Shown here in pieces: positions 1-13,000 of a stretch of DNA of 64,000 nt. Each line of letters starts with the position of its first letter. Within the stretch, counting starts at the first letter, position 1. The DNA comes from Metopolophium dirhodum (lineage: Eukaryota > Arthropoda > Insecta > Hemiptera > Aphididae). The notes under the pieces are model-generated. The model did no database searches, was not told where the DNA came from, and saw only the letters and a list, made by a program, of their open reading frames with translations. The position numbers and the translations under genes were made by a program. The stretch spans positions 8,804,001 through 8,868,000 of the forward strand of contig NC_083562.1 in NCBI RefSeq assembly GCF_019925205.1, given 5' to 3'.

Positions 1-1251
1 CTGGGTCACTTGCCCACCTTTTTTTCAATTGTATTTTGGTGTTCATTATTTATATAATACATAAAATTGAAGCTGATATTGAATTATACAACATAAACAC
101 ATATTATTTGTAATTAATGCAATTTCGTGCAGGTATATTACATAAAAATAATACACAGGTAATCAAATTTTTATACAAATTTACAATTTACATTTTAATT
201 ATTAATAATACATGAACATAATACATACAGGTAAATAGGTAATATAATTTTTAATAATTACAATTTACAATAATTATTTAATCTGCAATAGTTGTACTAC
301 AGCACAACATACGGCTTAAAAATTTTTTTGTGCGAGACCAAATCGTTCGGCGTTTTTGTTTCATGTTTTTCCCGGTGACCTGCACCGAATCCAGACTCCT
401 CGAACCGGACGGCACATCGTTTTCAAATTCGATTGCGGCAATATTCGGCATAGAATGATATGTCGCGACGCCGTTAAATTCTGCACGGCCCATGCAGCCC
501 TCATCGAAAGAATCCACGGATCGACTGGCCGAAGTCGAAGTCATTGATCGGGGTCCATTTTGTGCCATTTTATCGGTGATTACCGGGTCCACTATTCCGA
601 AAGGCGAATTCTGCAGCGGCAAGTCTTGTGTACAACCGGCCAGCGGCAAGTCCTGCACGCAAGACGCGACCAGCTTCCGCATTATCGACACCGTAAATTG
701 TTTCACCAAATCGGTCGGCACTTTATTTTCCTCCACGATCGCCGCTCTAACGTTGGCATAATACGTTGTCTGTAATCTTTTTGCGGCCATGGCACCGTAA
801 TATTTGGCTCGGCTCGAGAATCCCCCGTGGAAATCCATTGGCCGGTTCAACGACATCAAAGGCGGCATTATGTACGCTCGGCGTTTCCGACGAACCGTTT
901 TTCCGACGACCAGCGGCAAGTGCTGCAGACAAGCCGCGACCAGCTTCCGGAATATCGATTCCGTTATTTGGTCTGTTAAATCGGTCGGCGTGTTCTTTTT
1001 TGCCTCGATCGCCACTTCAATGTTGGCATAATACGTGGTCTGCAGTCTTTTTGCGGCCATGGCACCATAATATTTAGCACGGCTCGAGAACTGGTTTAGC
1101 ATATTTGAAGACATTTCTATTTTAAAGAGAAAAAGGCGAGTAACTGTAAGCGCAATCTTTAAGCAATAAATTATGAAGTGAAAGACAAATGTTATTTTAA
1201 TAGTATAGTTGACCGTTCTCATGGAAACTATATATATTTAAATATTATGGT
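1..1251 (-). repeat. Left arm of 1.25-kb inverted duplication
   Basis: The reverse complement of this stretch matches 52214-53464 base for base with 12 substitutions and no indels (about 99% identity). Inner homology stops sharply near 1251; the outer limit is unknown because the arm reaches the window edge. It carries the 314-codon ORF plus about 280 bp downstream and 30 bp upstream. The two arms point towards each other's outside and enclose about 51 kb holding the host genes and nested transposons. No terminal repeat or target duplication is visible at the inner edge, so this looks like segmental duplication rather than a transposon end. Confidence 0.95.
278..1222 (-). CDS. Unknown 314-aa protein with tandem repeat domain, copy A
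   Basis: I do not recognise this family. The ORF is uninterrupted and clearly G+C-richer than the AT-rich flanks. Residues 1-36 are hydrophobic (FVFHFIIYCLKIALTV core) and could be a signal anchor, or a 5' leader if translation starts at Met37 (MSSNML). Residues 45-104 and 135-194 are two copies of one domain, each opening FSSRAKYYGAMAAKRLQTTY and containing a (F/M)RKLVA(A/S)C segment ending in LPL. The DNA of the two copies is also very similar, so the internal duplication is recent. A basic stretch, KTVRRKRRAY, lies between them; the C-terminus is Ser-rich, then basic, ending in a CCSTT motif. Differences from copy B in the CDS are 7 replacement and 2 silent. It could be a lineage-specific gene, an effector or a captured element gene; function unknown. 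Confidence 0.6.
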   Translation of the reverse strand: MRTVNYTIKITFVFHFIIYCLKIALTVTRLFLFKIEMSSNMLNQFSSRAKYYGAMAAKRLQTTYYANIEVAIEAKKNTPTDLTDQITESIFRKLVAACLQHLPLVVGKTVRRKRRAYIMPPLMSLNRPMDFHGGFSSRAKYYGAMAAKRLQTTYYANVRAAIVEENKVPTDLVKQFTVSIMRKLVASCVQDLPLAGCTQDLPLQNSPFGIVDPVITDKMAQNGPRSMTSTSASRSVDSFDEGCMGRAEFNGVATYHSMPNIAAIEFENDVPSGSRSLDSVQVTGKNMKQKRRTIWSRTKKFLSRMLCCSTTIAD

Positions 1252-2279
1252 TACTATTACTATGTATGGAATACATTTTAATTCAAATATTGCAAGTAAA
1301 TAAAACTGGAAAAAAAATTAAATACAAGGTGATTTACCAAGCATACTCACCCCCATATTTTTTCTTTTTAATGGCAATTTACGTTTATATATTTTATGAC
1401 ATATTGACATTAGCCTTTGGTTTTGGGAGCAAAAAATCAGATTTACAAATTGGCTATTTTGGATATTTTGGAAATTTTTTTTATCAGTTTTTAAGTTTTT
1501 TATTTTCAGTATTAAAAAATAAAAAATAAAAAATGTATACTAAAAATGTACCGCAATAGTCTATGAATTATATTTAAAAGAAATTTTTTAAAAATATTAA
1601 TTAGAACAAAAGTTATTTCATCTGTCAGATCTCAGTGGGACACCCACCTGTATATTAATGTTTAACAACATTTTAAATTAGAGTAAAAAATTAAAAATAT
1701 ACTTGGTTGGTTAAATATTTTAACTGTAGTTGTAAAAAATAAAAATACCATATTAAAATAATGAGAATTTATGTTTCTATCTTTTTAATAAATGTCACAC
1801 GTCATGTTATAATAATATAGTAAAATTGAAAGAAAGCAACACAATGTTACTATAAATCTAGATATATGTTTTTTGAAATTATTTTATATAGTTATATTTT
1901 ATTTATTAAATATACTATTTAATGAAATATGTAGGTAGTGAACATTTAAAGCCCATAATTAATTGTATTTTAGTTATATTTTTACTAACTATATATTATT
2001 TTTGGTTGACATATATTTCATAACCTTAACTTTTTCTCATCTGCTTATGAGGGCCACAGTTAAAATAAAATGACTTACAATTAATGAAGTACTACTCTTA
2101 CTAGAAAAAAAAATAGCGAATTAAACTGAAAGTAAGTATGAAAAAAAGGATTATAATTTATAGATTATTATTGAAATTAGCTAATGAGATGTACAAATGT
2201 ACAATATAGTAAGACGTGGTGGTTTGAGAAAAAGTTACTTCGGTGATTACTAAATTCACCCAGGTTAGGTTAGGTTGCG
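1252..2279. other. AT-rich spacer, no gene seen
   Basis: This is low-complexity AT-rich DNA. The only open frame of note (1266-1529, 87 codons) is hydrophobic and A/T-driven, without a recognisable domain. No convincing element ends were seen. Confidence 0.6.
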
Positions 2280-2960
2280 TAGGAATGAAAGTATTGGTTT
2301 TACAATGATGTCGTGAATTGCTATTTTTTTTTAATTTTGTGTGTGTACACGTTTTATAGCAGAGAAATGCGTCGATATTTTACTTCGAGGGTGGTTTCTG
2401 GTAAAACTCAGTTACTTCCAAATAATTGGGAAAAACAATGGGAAAACAAGAATTTTAACGCTAAACAATTTTTTGACAAAATCAAAATTCAAAACTGTTT
2501 ATTTGTATAATAATTCAAAAATAAATAACTGTAGAGACTTCACATTTTTACTAAGGATTCATATTAAGCATTTACTAGACACGTTATAACTTTAAAAACG
2601 TTTATGACTTTTTGTGCTATTTTTACATGTTTGAAATTTGCTTTTTTTAGTTTATTTTTGATATATTCTATTAAAATATATAAAAAAAATGTTGTCTGGG
2701 TGTAAAAAGCTTGACAATTTAATACAATGGTTCTCGTAAAATATTTATATAGAATTTGAAAAATATCGACAATACTTAGTGATGATTTTATTATAAGCAT
2801 TTAAAGTTAAATTTTTTATGAAATAAGAAACGTTACATTATGTACAAACCGTCTCTGCTTAGAATTGTTTTTCGTATATAATGATTTATCATTGAATTCA
2901 AATTGAACACACCCATCACTGTAATCTAACTATTCAATGACGAGGTACACTCGACAGTCG
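2280..2960 (+). repeat. Diverged copy of the 1.4-kb repeat family
   Basis: The right part (from about 2690, ending about 2950) aligns with the 3' ends of the copies at 30303-31676 and 42560-43958. It shares the order AAAAAGCTTGA, ATAAGCATTTAAAGTT, AGAATYGTTTTTC, then TCATTGAATTCAAATT and CATCACTGTAA. It is shorter and heavily mutated, so it is an old copy. No coding capacity is visible. Confidence 0.6.
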
Positions 2961-3648
2961 TAACTAACTATAGTGTCGTAAATAAACATTATCTGTTCTT
3001 CATCTATATACTTCTTAAAATAAATTCGATTAGTCATCTCGGTGTGATTCATTATGGCTTTAATTAATGAGAGTTATTTGTTCGGACTTCGAGGTGGCAT
3101 ATTACAACACGATAGTTGATAATGAACTTCAATTGGTCGTTAACCGTGTGCTGGATATGCGATGATGGCCAATATATTATTGTGCTTAATAGATAACTAT
3201 TATAGGGGACGTACACATTTTGTTGTGACACAAACATTTATAAACGTTGCTGGTCATGAAATACTAAGTACATATAATTATATCATATAGGGTTATGGTC
3301 AAATTGTTATATTATACATGTAAGATACAATTTTTACTGTAAAGTATCAAAGTCTGACTTTGCACGGGTATAGTATATATCTCGATGATCGAATTTGAGC
3401 CACTGTTTGATTTGAACAATAAATCATCAATTGTTGGTAGTACCTATTAAAAATGTGCATTGATCCAATTACAATTATTATAATTATTATTATTACCTAT
3501 ATTATCATATATTATGATGACGTTATGGCGTTACGCAAATATTTATCAAGATTATTAGTATATGCCTAAAATATTATAATATATACTATGTGTAATGTGT
3601 ATATATAGTGTATATATATAAATAATATTTATTTAAATAAATTAACTG
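2961..3648. other. AT-rich spacer, no gene seen
   Basis: Nothing recognisable was found apart from TA-rich simple sequence near 3590-3625. Confidence 0.5.
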
Positions 3649-3664
3649 GATTAATAGTTTTTTT

Positions 3665-3971
3665 TTTATTTATTTAAAGGAAAAGGCTTCAACAACTAAG
3701 GTTATTAGCCTGACATTAGATTATTACATGATATTTTTCTTAAAATTAGTTGTTACATAATATATACATGTTTTATTGTTACAATTTTTTTATAATATTT
3801 GTAATGTTTAAATAGGTTAGTATTTTGTCTGTTTGATTTTCGCCAAGTGCTTCTGCTATGGTGCGGATTTGGGAGTATTGAGGGCACTCTTCCATTATAT
3901 GCTTGATGGTTAATGCGGTGTGACAGAGTTCACATATTGGTTGGAGTTCTTTACTGATTAGGTTAGTATTA
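3665..3971 (-). mobile_element. 5'-truncated LINE insertion with target duplication
   Basis: Read on the minus strand, this encodes the C-terminal tail of a non-LTR retrotransposon ORF2. It contains CELCHTALTIKHIMEECPQY, a typical Cys/His tail of Jockey/R1-type LINEs, then a stop, a short 3'UTR and an A-rich end (T-run at about 3661-3667 on the plus strand). A 16-bp direct repeat, GGATTAATAGTTTTTT, flanks the insert at 3649-3664 and 3972-3987. The insertion is therefore complete at its ends but strongly 5'-truncated, as expected for target-primed reverse transcription. Confidence 0.85.
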
Positions 3972-3987
3972 GGATTAATAGTTTTTT

Positions 3988-4704
3988 ATTTTTACTCTAT
4001 GCTGTATGACGTGCTATATTATGTGGATATAGTGCACGGAATACGTATCAATACTTAAAAATTTATCTTATATGTAATAAAATAAGTCACGACATGTACT
4101 TGTCCAACAAAATATGCAGGGAATATAATATATTACGGGCATACGTTCTAAATTTGACTTTTAATACACATAAAATGTTATGTCACAAAAGGTAAACTAT
4201 GTAGAACATAATATATAGGTTGCTAGTAAATTATAAAAAAAAGATTATTATCGGATACCCTTCCCAAAAGCTGTCCGTCATATATCAATTACGATACGAC
4301 CTAAATATATATACCTTTTTATATTTAACATCTACTGTAGATGTCAACTAATAGATCATAATTTATTTACTGGTAGCTATAAAAAAATTGATTATGATTT
4401 ATGGGTTTTTTATTTTTTGTACAGTTAGCTATGCATTTACCATTTAATACATAATATTATATTGACTGTTAATTGGCGTTCACAAACGAATTGTATACAA
4501 ACATACCTTAGATCATATACTTACAAAAAAATTATATGCTTACCTACTCATTAGTTATCTACCCTTGCTACCAGTGGCGTCATTTTGGGGGGGGGGGCAG
4601 GGTGGGCTTTTGCCTATGTCGTTGTCTAGATAATAGTCTTAAACATTTAACCTTTAAATTTTATAAGAGCTCAATTCGCTCTACTTTTTAAACTAACGGA
4701 GATA
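3988..4704. other. Spacer with a possible hAT end fragment
   Basis: Mostly AT-rich with no gene seen. At about 4574-4625 the sequence CAGTGGCGTCATTTT followed by a G-run resembles the terminal sequence of hAT elements seen elsewhere in the window. No matching second end was found. Confidence 0.4.
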
Positions 4705-4780
4705 AATGTGTTGTGCTGAGCGTAAAAGTTGCTATGTTACGCACTTATAAGGCAGAGACAACAAATGTCACTGTAACGTC
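4705..4780. repeat. Fragment of the TTAA foldback family
   Basis: It contains GCTATGTTACGCACTTATAA then GGCAGAGACAACAAATG, matching the right-end arm of the foldback elements at 4784-5224 and 41343-41762. Only one arm is present. Confidence 0.5.
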
Positions 4781-4783
4781 CCA

Positions 4784-5224
4784 TTAAGAGAACGTCGCAC
4801 GCGCATGTGTTGTCTCAGTCTTACACACTACGGGATAGCAAAAACGTTTTGGCGCAAGAAAGAACAGAGCAGAGAAGGCTACAGTCATAACTAATAAACA
4901 ACCTTTTACCACATATTAAGGACACCTTTGGTTGTGCAATATCGTTTTTATTTTTTTGATATCACTTATACGAAAAAAGTTCTTATTGTTTCAAAATCCA
5001 TTATTATTTGTGTTTTCAAACTTTAATAACTTTTTTTGAAGTTCTAATAACGAAAAAATAAAAACGATAATATTGCACAGCCGAAGTTCTCCTTTTAATG
5101 TGGTGAAAATTTCGTTTCTTAGTTATGCCTGTAGCGTTCTCGGTTCTTTCCTACGGAAAACAGTTTTTGCTATGTTGTAAATTTGTAAGACGGAGAGACA
5201 CATGCAGGTGCAATGTCTTCTTAA
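4784..5224. mobile_element. 441-bp foldback MITE with TTAA ends
   Basis: The two halves are long imperfect reverse complements, about 200 bp each. TTAAGAGAACGTCGCAC... at the left pairs with ...TGCAATGTCTTCTTAA at the right, and inner arms around 4930 and 5075 pair through GTGCAATAT and AAAAACGATA. Both ends carry TTAA, the target site of piggyBac-type transposases. It has no coding capacity. A relative sits in a Nup214 intron at 41343-41762 with the same outer sequence (GTCTCCGTCTTACACACGTA-type). Confidence 0.8.
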
Positions 5225-5834
5225 GCCATAGCTGGTTTTTACTCCAATCTATCCTTGTATCGTTTTAACCCGGTCTTATTTTATAATTTGAATGTATTTA
5301 ATAAAAAATGTATTCATGTTCTAACTATAGTTAGATTAGGTATTTGGTTTGATAAATATAATTATAATCAATTAATTTCTGAAAATAACTCTAATTTTTA
5401 CTTTCTTGATTTTTAATGGTAATTGAAATGAAAAAAGTCTGAATTTTGAAAACTTCAAGAATTTGTGTTAAATAGGAAAATGTAACTCAGTAATGATGAG
5501 TAGGTGAGTAATTTAGCAAGCTTTAATATAAAATATTAATGAGAGAGATTTGATATCACGCCCAAGCAGTATAACCACTTGAATCCATAAAAACGTCGGC
5601 GTGAACAGTCAAAATTTCTATTTTTTAACTATCCTCCTAAACTATGATAGCTAGAAAGTTGGTTGATAACTCTTTAAAAAGGGATTATCAAGTAGATACT
5701 AAATGTGGAATTAAATTTTTTTTTTTAAATTATTTAAATTTTGACAGATAAAAAAAAAGTTATTTTTTGCTAGATTTTCATATAGCGAGGTAGATTTCTG
5801 AAACTGGAGAACGGATTTTGTTGTTTGGGGTCTT
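5225..5834. other. AT-rich spacer, no gene seen
   Basis: No ORF, terminal repeat or RNA gene is recognisable here. Confidence 0.5.
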
Positions 5835-6046
5835 GTTAGATTCACATTGGCTAGGAGAAGTGCAGTGAAGATTTTCAAAACTTTATCTCCAATCGTTAAT
5901 TCACTACAGAGCTGTAAAGCTGAAAATCATCAAAAAAAGCCCAATAAAATTTGTTTTAATTTTTTTAATGTTCTGTAGTGAATTAACTATTAAAGATAAA
6001 GTTCTGAAAATCTTCACTGCACTTCTCCTCACCAATGTGAATCCAA
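5835..6046. mobile_element. Foldback element, about 75-bp arms
   Basis: The left arm (5835-5910, with GTGCAGTGAAGATTTTCA and AATTCACTACAGA) is the imperfect reverse complement of the right arm (about 5975-6046). A 60-bp A/T-rich loop separates them, so the sequence would fold into a long hairpin. It has no coding content. The family is unknown; it looks like a MITE. Confidence 0.7.
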
Positions 6047-7055
6047 CAATTTGTGAACACCTTTACTATGAATTAATAAAATTATAATAACTGTTTTATC
6101 AATTTGCTATTAAGTGGAAGTATTGTTCCGACTTCCATAACTATTTAAAAAAACAATCTAAATAATATACTATTTGATTTATTTACATACTCATTTAGTT
6201 GTATTTTCAATTATTATTTTAAATAATTTATCACTTAAATGTTTGGCATATATTACAAAAAAAAATGCAATGCAGTCCTTGGTTTATCAGTTCATAATGA
6301 GTGCAGTTAATCAGTTCTTGGTTAAAAAATATTCGTAAAGGTTTACCAATATCTCAATATTATTTTTTTTAACAAATTTGTTTTAATCGTCTTAATTACA
6401 CAAATGTATTTAAGTCAGCCTAAGCTTATGAACATAATGTTATTTTTTGTTTTCTAAATTCAAAATAATATCAAATAAATGAAACAACGATTTATTATAA
6501 AAAACAATACATATTATTATATTATGACAAAATTAGTAAAAATAAATATTAAGCATAAGACAGAAAATACATAAATATTACTATTCCTAGTTAAGTAAGT
6601 ATAGTATACAAATTGCTCACATAAGAACTACCTTAGCATATTTACAATTCAAAAATTAATATTAAACTCTTTTATGAATCTGAATGTAGAAACTTAAATA
6701 TAACTTATTTGATTCAAATAGTTTAATGTAATAATAATTTAATACAATTCTTAAATATTTTGAAATTATCTTGATTATGAGATGCATTAATGAGCATTTT
6801 TTATAATATTATAATTAGATAAGTATAAAAATAGAATTTTAATTGTCATTAAGCTATGAAAACATGAAACTTGTGAATTTGATAAGAATCTAATGATCTG
6901 GTAATTAAATAAGTTGCAAGTGTCAAAAACTTGGTCAATATTAAATATTAAAATTTCATAAGAACTAGAACTTAATCTAATCATAACAATAAAAAAAAAT
7001 TATAAATAGTAAAAATTACTTTTTAAATATTATTGTTAGGAATGAAAACTCATAA
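6047..7055. other. AT-rich region downstream of the ESCO gene
   Basis: No gene is seen. This is the 3' side of the minus-strand acetyltransferase gene, so its UTR and polyadenylation site may lie in the upper part, but no clear signal could be assigned. Confidence 0.4.
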
Positions 7056-10000
7056 TTACCATCCAGTATAGACAAAATAATCACTTTGGTTAGTGTATTT
7101 TTTAATGAATTGTTTTCCGGCACGTGTGGGTACTGTAAATGCTATTTCATGAATTGTCAATATATGACCATACGCATAGTTTTTACTGTAATAATTAATA
7201 TTACTTATTAGTATTAAATAATTAATCAACACAAAACCACATGTTATATCATTTAAAGACAATTTTGTAATCTAGAGACAAATAATACAAGTATGTCTTT
7301 CCTTTACAAAACTTTGCATAATAAAGCTATACATAAGCTATACAAACAAAAAACCAATTCCATGCAACACGCATACGTACCTATTTTTTTTTTCTTATAA
7401 TATTTCAGAAGTATAATAAAATTTAGATTTATGACCAAAATGAGTACATGACTAATCTCTTCGATTATATAGTATGGTCAATACTTTGGAAAAGTCACAT
7501 AAATTTATCTTCACATGGTAAATACCAGATTTTTAAGAAAAAATGCACGTTTTAAAGCAGCGGTTATCAAAGTGTGCGTGGGGGTATCTTTACAGGTGTA
7601 TTGTGCGTTGCCGTAGAATTTTTTACGGTACAAAAATAAATTTTAAAACCCAACGATGGATAGAAGGAAACAATTACAATTATGTAAATAAAAATGTATA
7701 AATTATGACTTATCATTTAAATTAAATAAATATTTTCATTATAAATTTTACTGATATTTATTTAATTTTTCTATGGTTTGGGGAAGGGCACCCAGAGAAA
7801 ACATTGGTTCAAATAGGGCGTAGCGAGCCAAAAAAGTTTGGGAACCCAAGTTTTAGGGAATTGGTTTAATGGCAGTCGTACATCGCTATTATATACTTGA
7901 TGATTTAAGTTTTGATGGGCAGACCTACGTTTATATTATTTTACCAACAAAATTGTCTTAAAATAATATAACACAGTGTTAACTTGTGGCAGTCACAATA
8001 AAATAGTTGAGTTTACTGGAAAATCATGGCATATAGTGCCATATACACTGTTCAAAATAAGATTGTACCTCGGCGACCAATTTTTGCGCACGGGCACGGC
8101 TCCGTTCCAAAGCACTGGACTTGATGGGAGAGTGAATGACTATGTGTTTGTCCGACGATAATCTCATTTTGAACAGTGTAGGTAGTCGCAATAAATTATA
8201 AGTAATATAAATCTTACCGGAAACAGTCTAGGAGTTTTGAAGCAATTCCATTTTTACGACAGTCCCATTTTGTCCATATACGGTTAACACCGACTTTTAC
8301 AGGATATGATTCTTCAGAAACAATAACCATGTCTTCTGTTTCAGTTTCTAGATTACGATAAGCTTCAGATATCAGTTCTACTACTAGGCATCCAATTACT
8401 TGTTTGTCTTTTATATACAAATAAACCTGAAATATTAAATGTCAACCTTATAAAAATGTCATTTATTAATGCAAACTAATGTATTACAAGAAAAAACTAA
8501 GAAATACCTTTTTAGTCGTAGGTAAAATAGAATTTTGTGTGTTAAAGCCAAGTTCTACATCAACAAATGATATAACTTCTAAAGCTTTCGTGCATACTTT
8601 TAAAGGATCTGAGCCAGATATAACAACAATACGTTCATTAGTGTCCTGATAAAGTACTTTTTCATTTTTAAAGCTCTAAAATATAAATATTAAGTTAGAA
8701 TTATAAAAGGAAACAATTTATTTTAATCCACATACATTATACTTAAAGATATCTTTAGCTACATGGTATTTATCATGTTCCGCTTCATCTTCTGGTTCAC
8801 CTCTTGAATAATAAAGGCCACATTGTTTGCACAAAAAACCACCAAATTTCTTTTGACCTGCATCAATTTGATATTGAGTAGCATCAATAATTCTTTTTAT
8901 TCTTCGTGCTGTAGGTTTTTCACTAGAGTAAATAATTTTAAAATTTATTTTTAAAGATAATAATTAATAATTAATGTTAAAAAAATGAATAACAATTTTT
9001 ACCATGTTACATGACTAGGTGAAGGTGTTTGATTGGTAAAAATAGGGAACAACTTTGTTTGCGGTGATTCATTTAAAATTATAGAAGCATCATTTGAAGT
9101 ATCTATTAATTCATCTAAGACCATATTATTGAATTCAAATGTGCTTGACACCCTAAAAAATAATTTTATATATTTAATTTAATAGTTTACATCAGGCACC
9201 AGCAACCCGCGGCCCGCGGAACTTTTTGCTGAGGCCCTCCAAATATAATTCATGGTGTTTAAAATTTTAATTTTGTAGCTTAAATTGTTATAAATATATA
9301 AATAATATTTAATCAATGCGAGATAAGCTATGATCGAAAACGTAATCTAATCTTATGTAATGTATATATCGTCGATTATGACAAATACGTATTGGTTATG
9401 GCCTTAGTGGCTTAGTGCAGTTCGTTTCGAAACATTCCAACGTGAAGTTTAAATTTCAACTGTTTTATAATAACCTATCAATTCAATGTCAAAAAAACGT
9501 AAAATTAGTGATGAACATCGTACATTCAACGAATCATAGACGAATTTATATTTTTTATCGAAAATAAAGGTAAACTATTATGTTTAATTTGCAAAAAAAC
9601 CATTTTAACTGTAAAAGAGTATAATGTTAAACGTCACTATGAAACAGAGCATAAATTAAAATTTGACACTCTCACTGGTGATCTTAGACAGATTAAAATA
9701 AACAATTTTAAAAGTTCATTAACTAATCAACAAAATAGTTTTAAATTACAACATAATCAAAACGAATCAGGAGTACGAGCTAGTTTCGTAGTTGCTGAAA
9801 TGATAGCCAAGTGTAATCGTCCATTCAACGACTCTGAGTTTATAAAAAAATGTACGTTAGCTGTTGTAAATGAAATATGCCCTGAGAAAAAAAACAATTT
9901 GAAGACATCAGTCTCTCAGCTAGGACCTGTGTTAGACGTACCGAAGAGTTAGGAACAAATTTAATATTCAAACTGAAAGAAAAAGTTTCTAAATTTGATT

Positions 10001-13000
10001 GTTTTTCTATCGCAACTGACGAAAGTACTGATGTTTGTGATACTGCTCAGTTATTAATATTTATTTGAGGAATTGATTTTAATTTCAATATTTCTGAAGA
10101 ATTAGCTGAATTATGTAGTTTGAAGGGAACTACAACGGGAGAAGACTTATTTATCGAAATTGACAAAACATTTAAAAAACTTGGATTAAGTTGGAACAAA
10201 CTAGTTAGTGTTACTACAGACGGTGGTAGAAATATGAGTGGAATTAATAAAGGATTAATTGGGAGAATAAATGCGAAAATGGTGGAAGAAAGACATGAAG
10301 CACCTATGATATTTCATTGCATCATACATCAAGAGGCATTATGTTGCAAAGTTTTAGCATGGAAAGATGTAATGAATATTGTAGTATCGACGGTTAACTA
10401 CATACGCAAAAATGCTTTGGCACATCGTCAATTCAAAATATTTTTGGAAGAATGCGATGCTGAATATGGGGATGTAATATATTTTTCCGAAGTAAGGTGG
10501 TTGAGTAGAGGTGTGGTTTTGAAACGGTTTTTTATTTTACGAAAAATATTTTTATGTCAGAAAAAGGAAAAATTGTACCAGAATTATCAAATGAAAAGTG
10601 GGTTCTTAATCTGGCATTTTTAACTGATATAACAACTTTATTAAATGAGCTGAATACAAAACTGCAAGGTAAAGACAAATTGTTGTCAGATATGTATTCA
10701 AATATAAAATCATTTCAAGTGAAATTAAAATTATTACACAAACATATTAATGAACAGCACTCGGATCATTTCGTATGCTGTAAAACTGTATTAGAATCAA
10801 CCGAATCAACTTTAAATTGGGAAACTACAAAAATTAATTTTTTAAATATAATAGAAAACCTACAAAATGAATTTTCAATACGATTTTCTGATTTTTACGT
10901 ACAAGAGAATAAAATCAAATTGTTTCAAAACCCTTTTTCTGTCGACATTGACGATGTTGAATCTAATTTACAGATGGAAGTCATAGAATTGCAAAACAAC
11001 GATATTCTTAAAAATGCTTTTAAAGAAAGTAATGACCTAAAAATATTTTATTCAAGTCTTTCTGAAATAGATTTTAAAGGCATTAAAAGTTTTGCTCAAA
11101 AAATGATTACTGCTTTTGGTAGCACATATATTTGTGAGCAGACATTCTCAATACTTAAATTCCGAAAAAATAAATATTGTTCACGGTTAAGCGATGAACA
11201 CTTGAACGCTGTTTTAAGGATATCAACATCCAATTTAAAAGCGGATATAAATGAATTGGCGGGAAAAATTCAACCTCAAAAATCACACTAGTAACTTAAT
11301 ATTTGTATACTAAATTGCATTCAAGAATTAATTAATAATTATTTTTAAACTTTTAAATTGTCTCTACTAATGTATTTAATTAAAAATTAGTTAATAAGCA
11401 CAACTGCAATGTTAAATTCATAATATGTTTGTTGCTATCTGTAAATATATTAGTATTATTTGTTAAAATTATATTTTTTAATATTTTAATTTTGTATGCG
11501 GCCCTCCATTAAAAACTGAAACAAATTATGGCCCGTGTAGGTAAAAAGGTTGCCGACCCCTGGTTTACATGAATAGATGTGACCTTCCTTATATTATATA
11601 TTTCATAAAAAAAAAAAATTGTTAATTAATTATAATTAATTTTTGACTTACTCTTTTTGTGATGAATAATCTGAATGATAAGTTTCATCAATAGCATAAG
11701 CATCTCTAATCAAATCTGGCATTTGACTTCTTAAAATAATATGGTTGTGGCTTTGTGCATCCGACTTTGAACGTTTTGAATTCAGCCCTATACTTGAATC
11801 TTCATCTAAACAATAATTTATAATTATTAAAATTATTTTTGAATGAGATATAAATGTTAAATTTGTATTCTATAAAAAAAATTATCTCAAGTTGCATACA
11901 CATTTTTTTTAAGTATTTTTATATTCTAATGAATGCATTGAATTACAATTTAAGTTTGATATTTATTATGAATAATTTTATACCATCCCGATCTTCATGA
12001 TTTCGTTTTGTAGAATTTGTTGCAAGACCAGGATAACGTACAGCTGTTGAATTGTCATCGTCATCTTCATCATCTAACAATTCTATTAGTTCATTAACTT
12101 CTTGTCCAATTTGTTCGATTGCACCATCATCAAGTATTTCTGTGTTATTAAAATCAGATTGATCATCAGTGCTCATCCTATTTTCATCACCCCAGTTTAC
12201 AACTTTAAAGTTAAAACTATTATCTTTTCTGCAAGATAAATTAAAAATATTAAAAATGAAACTATTTTATTTAATAAATAGTTTTATGTAAAAAAAAAGT
12301 CCTTACCTGTTTGGTGTATCATTATGAATTACTTTTGATTTGAAAAATTTTCTGTTATCAGAGTCCTCAATTTTTATACGTTCGGGTTTTTCCTGCTTAA
12401 TATATTCTATCCAGATATTTTTTGAGGAAGATGGTTTGGAAAAATCAAAATTGTTTTTCTTAACTACTTCATTGTTTTCAATTAAATCATCTTTTTCTTC
12501 ACATATTTCAGTTTTGATTAATGGTTTTTTATTTGTGGTTTTCTTTTTAAATGGCAACGTAATACCAGGAAACAAAATTATCTTGGATTTTTGTTCTTGA
12601 CTGGTTGATCTTGGTCTTTTCTTACTCGTTGATTTTGAATCTTTAAACAGTTTAGCTTTTACCTTTGGATTATAATTTAAGCGAGTAAATCTTTTAACAC
12701 GGAGATCTTCTAATGATATCTATCAATAAACAAGTAGAAAAATGATAAAAGATTAGTTTATGAATAATGCAAATAATATCGCATCAAATGTATAGTTATA
12801 ACATATAGGTATATATAATATATTAAATAATACATGGATCTATTAAATTATTAGCAATTAATTTAAATTTCTTACTTGATTACTTCCATAAAAGGTTAAC
12901 GTTTTTACTCCTAATACAGCCTTATTATTTAAACTAAAGCTTTTCTTTGAAGGAGTTTTAACTGCTTTGTTAGTCTCTGATTCAAACGGTGTTGTGTTAA

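Noticed and set aside
492..1077. Plus-strand ORFs opposite the 314-codon gene (and their mirror copies at 52388-53109)
   Set aside because: They are antisense shadows of a G+C-rich ORF; the full-length frame with internal protein repeats is the better explanation.
1266..1529. An 87-codon hydrophobic ORF
   Set aside because: A/T-driven sequence with Phe/Tyr/Leu runs, no homologue pattern and no splice or promoter support.
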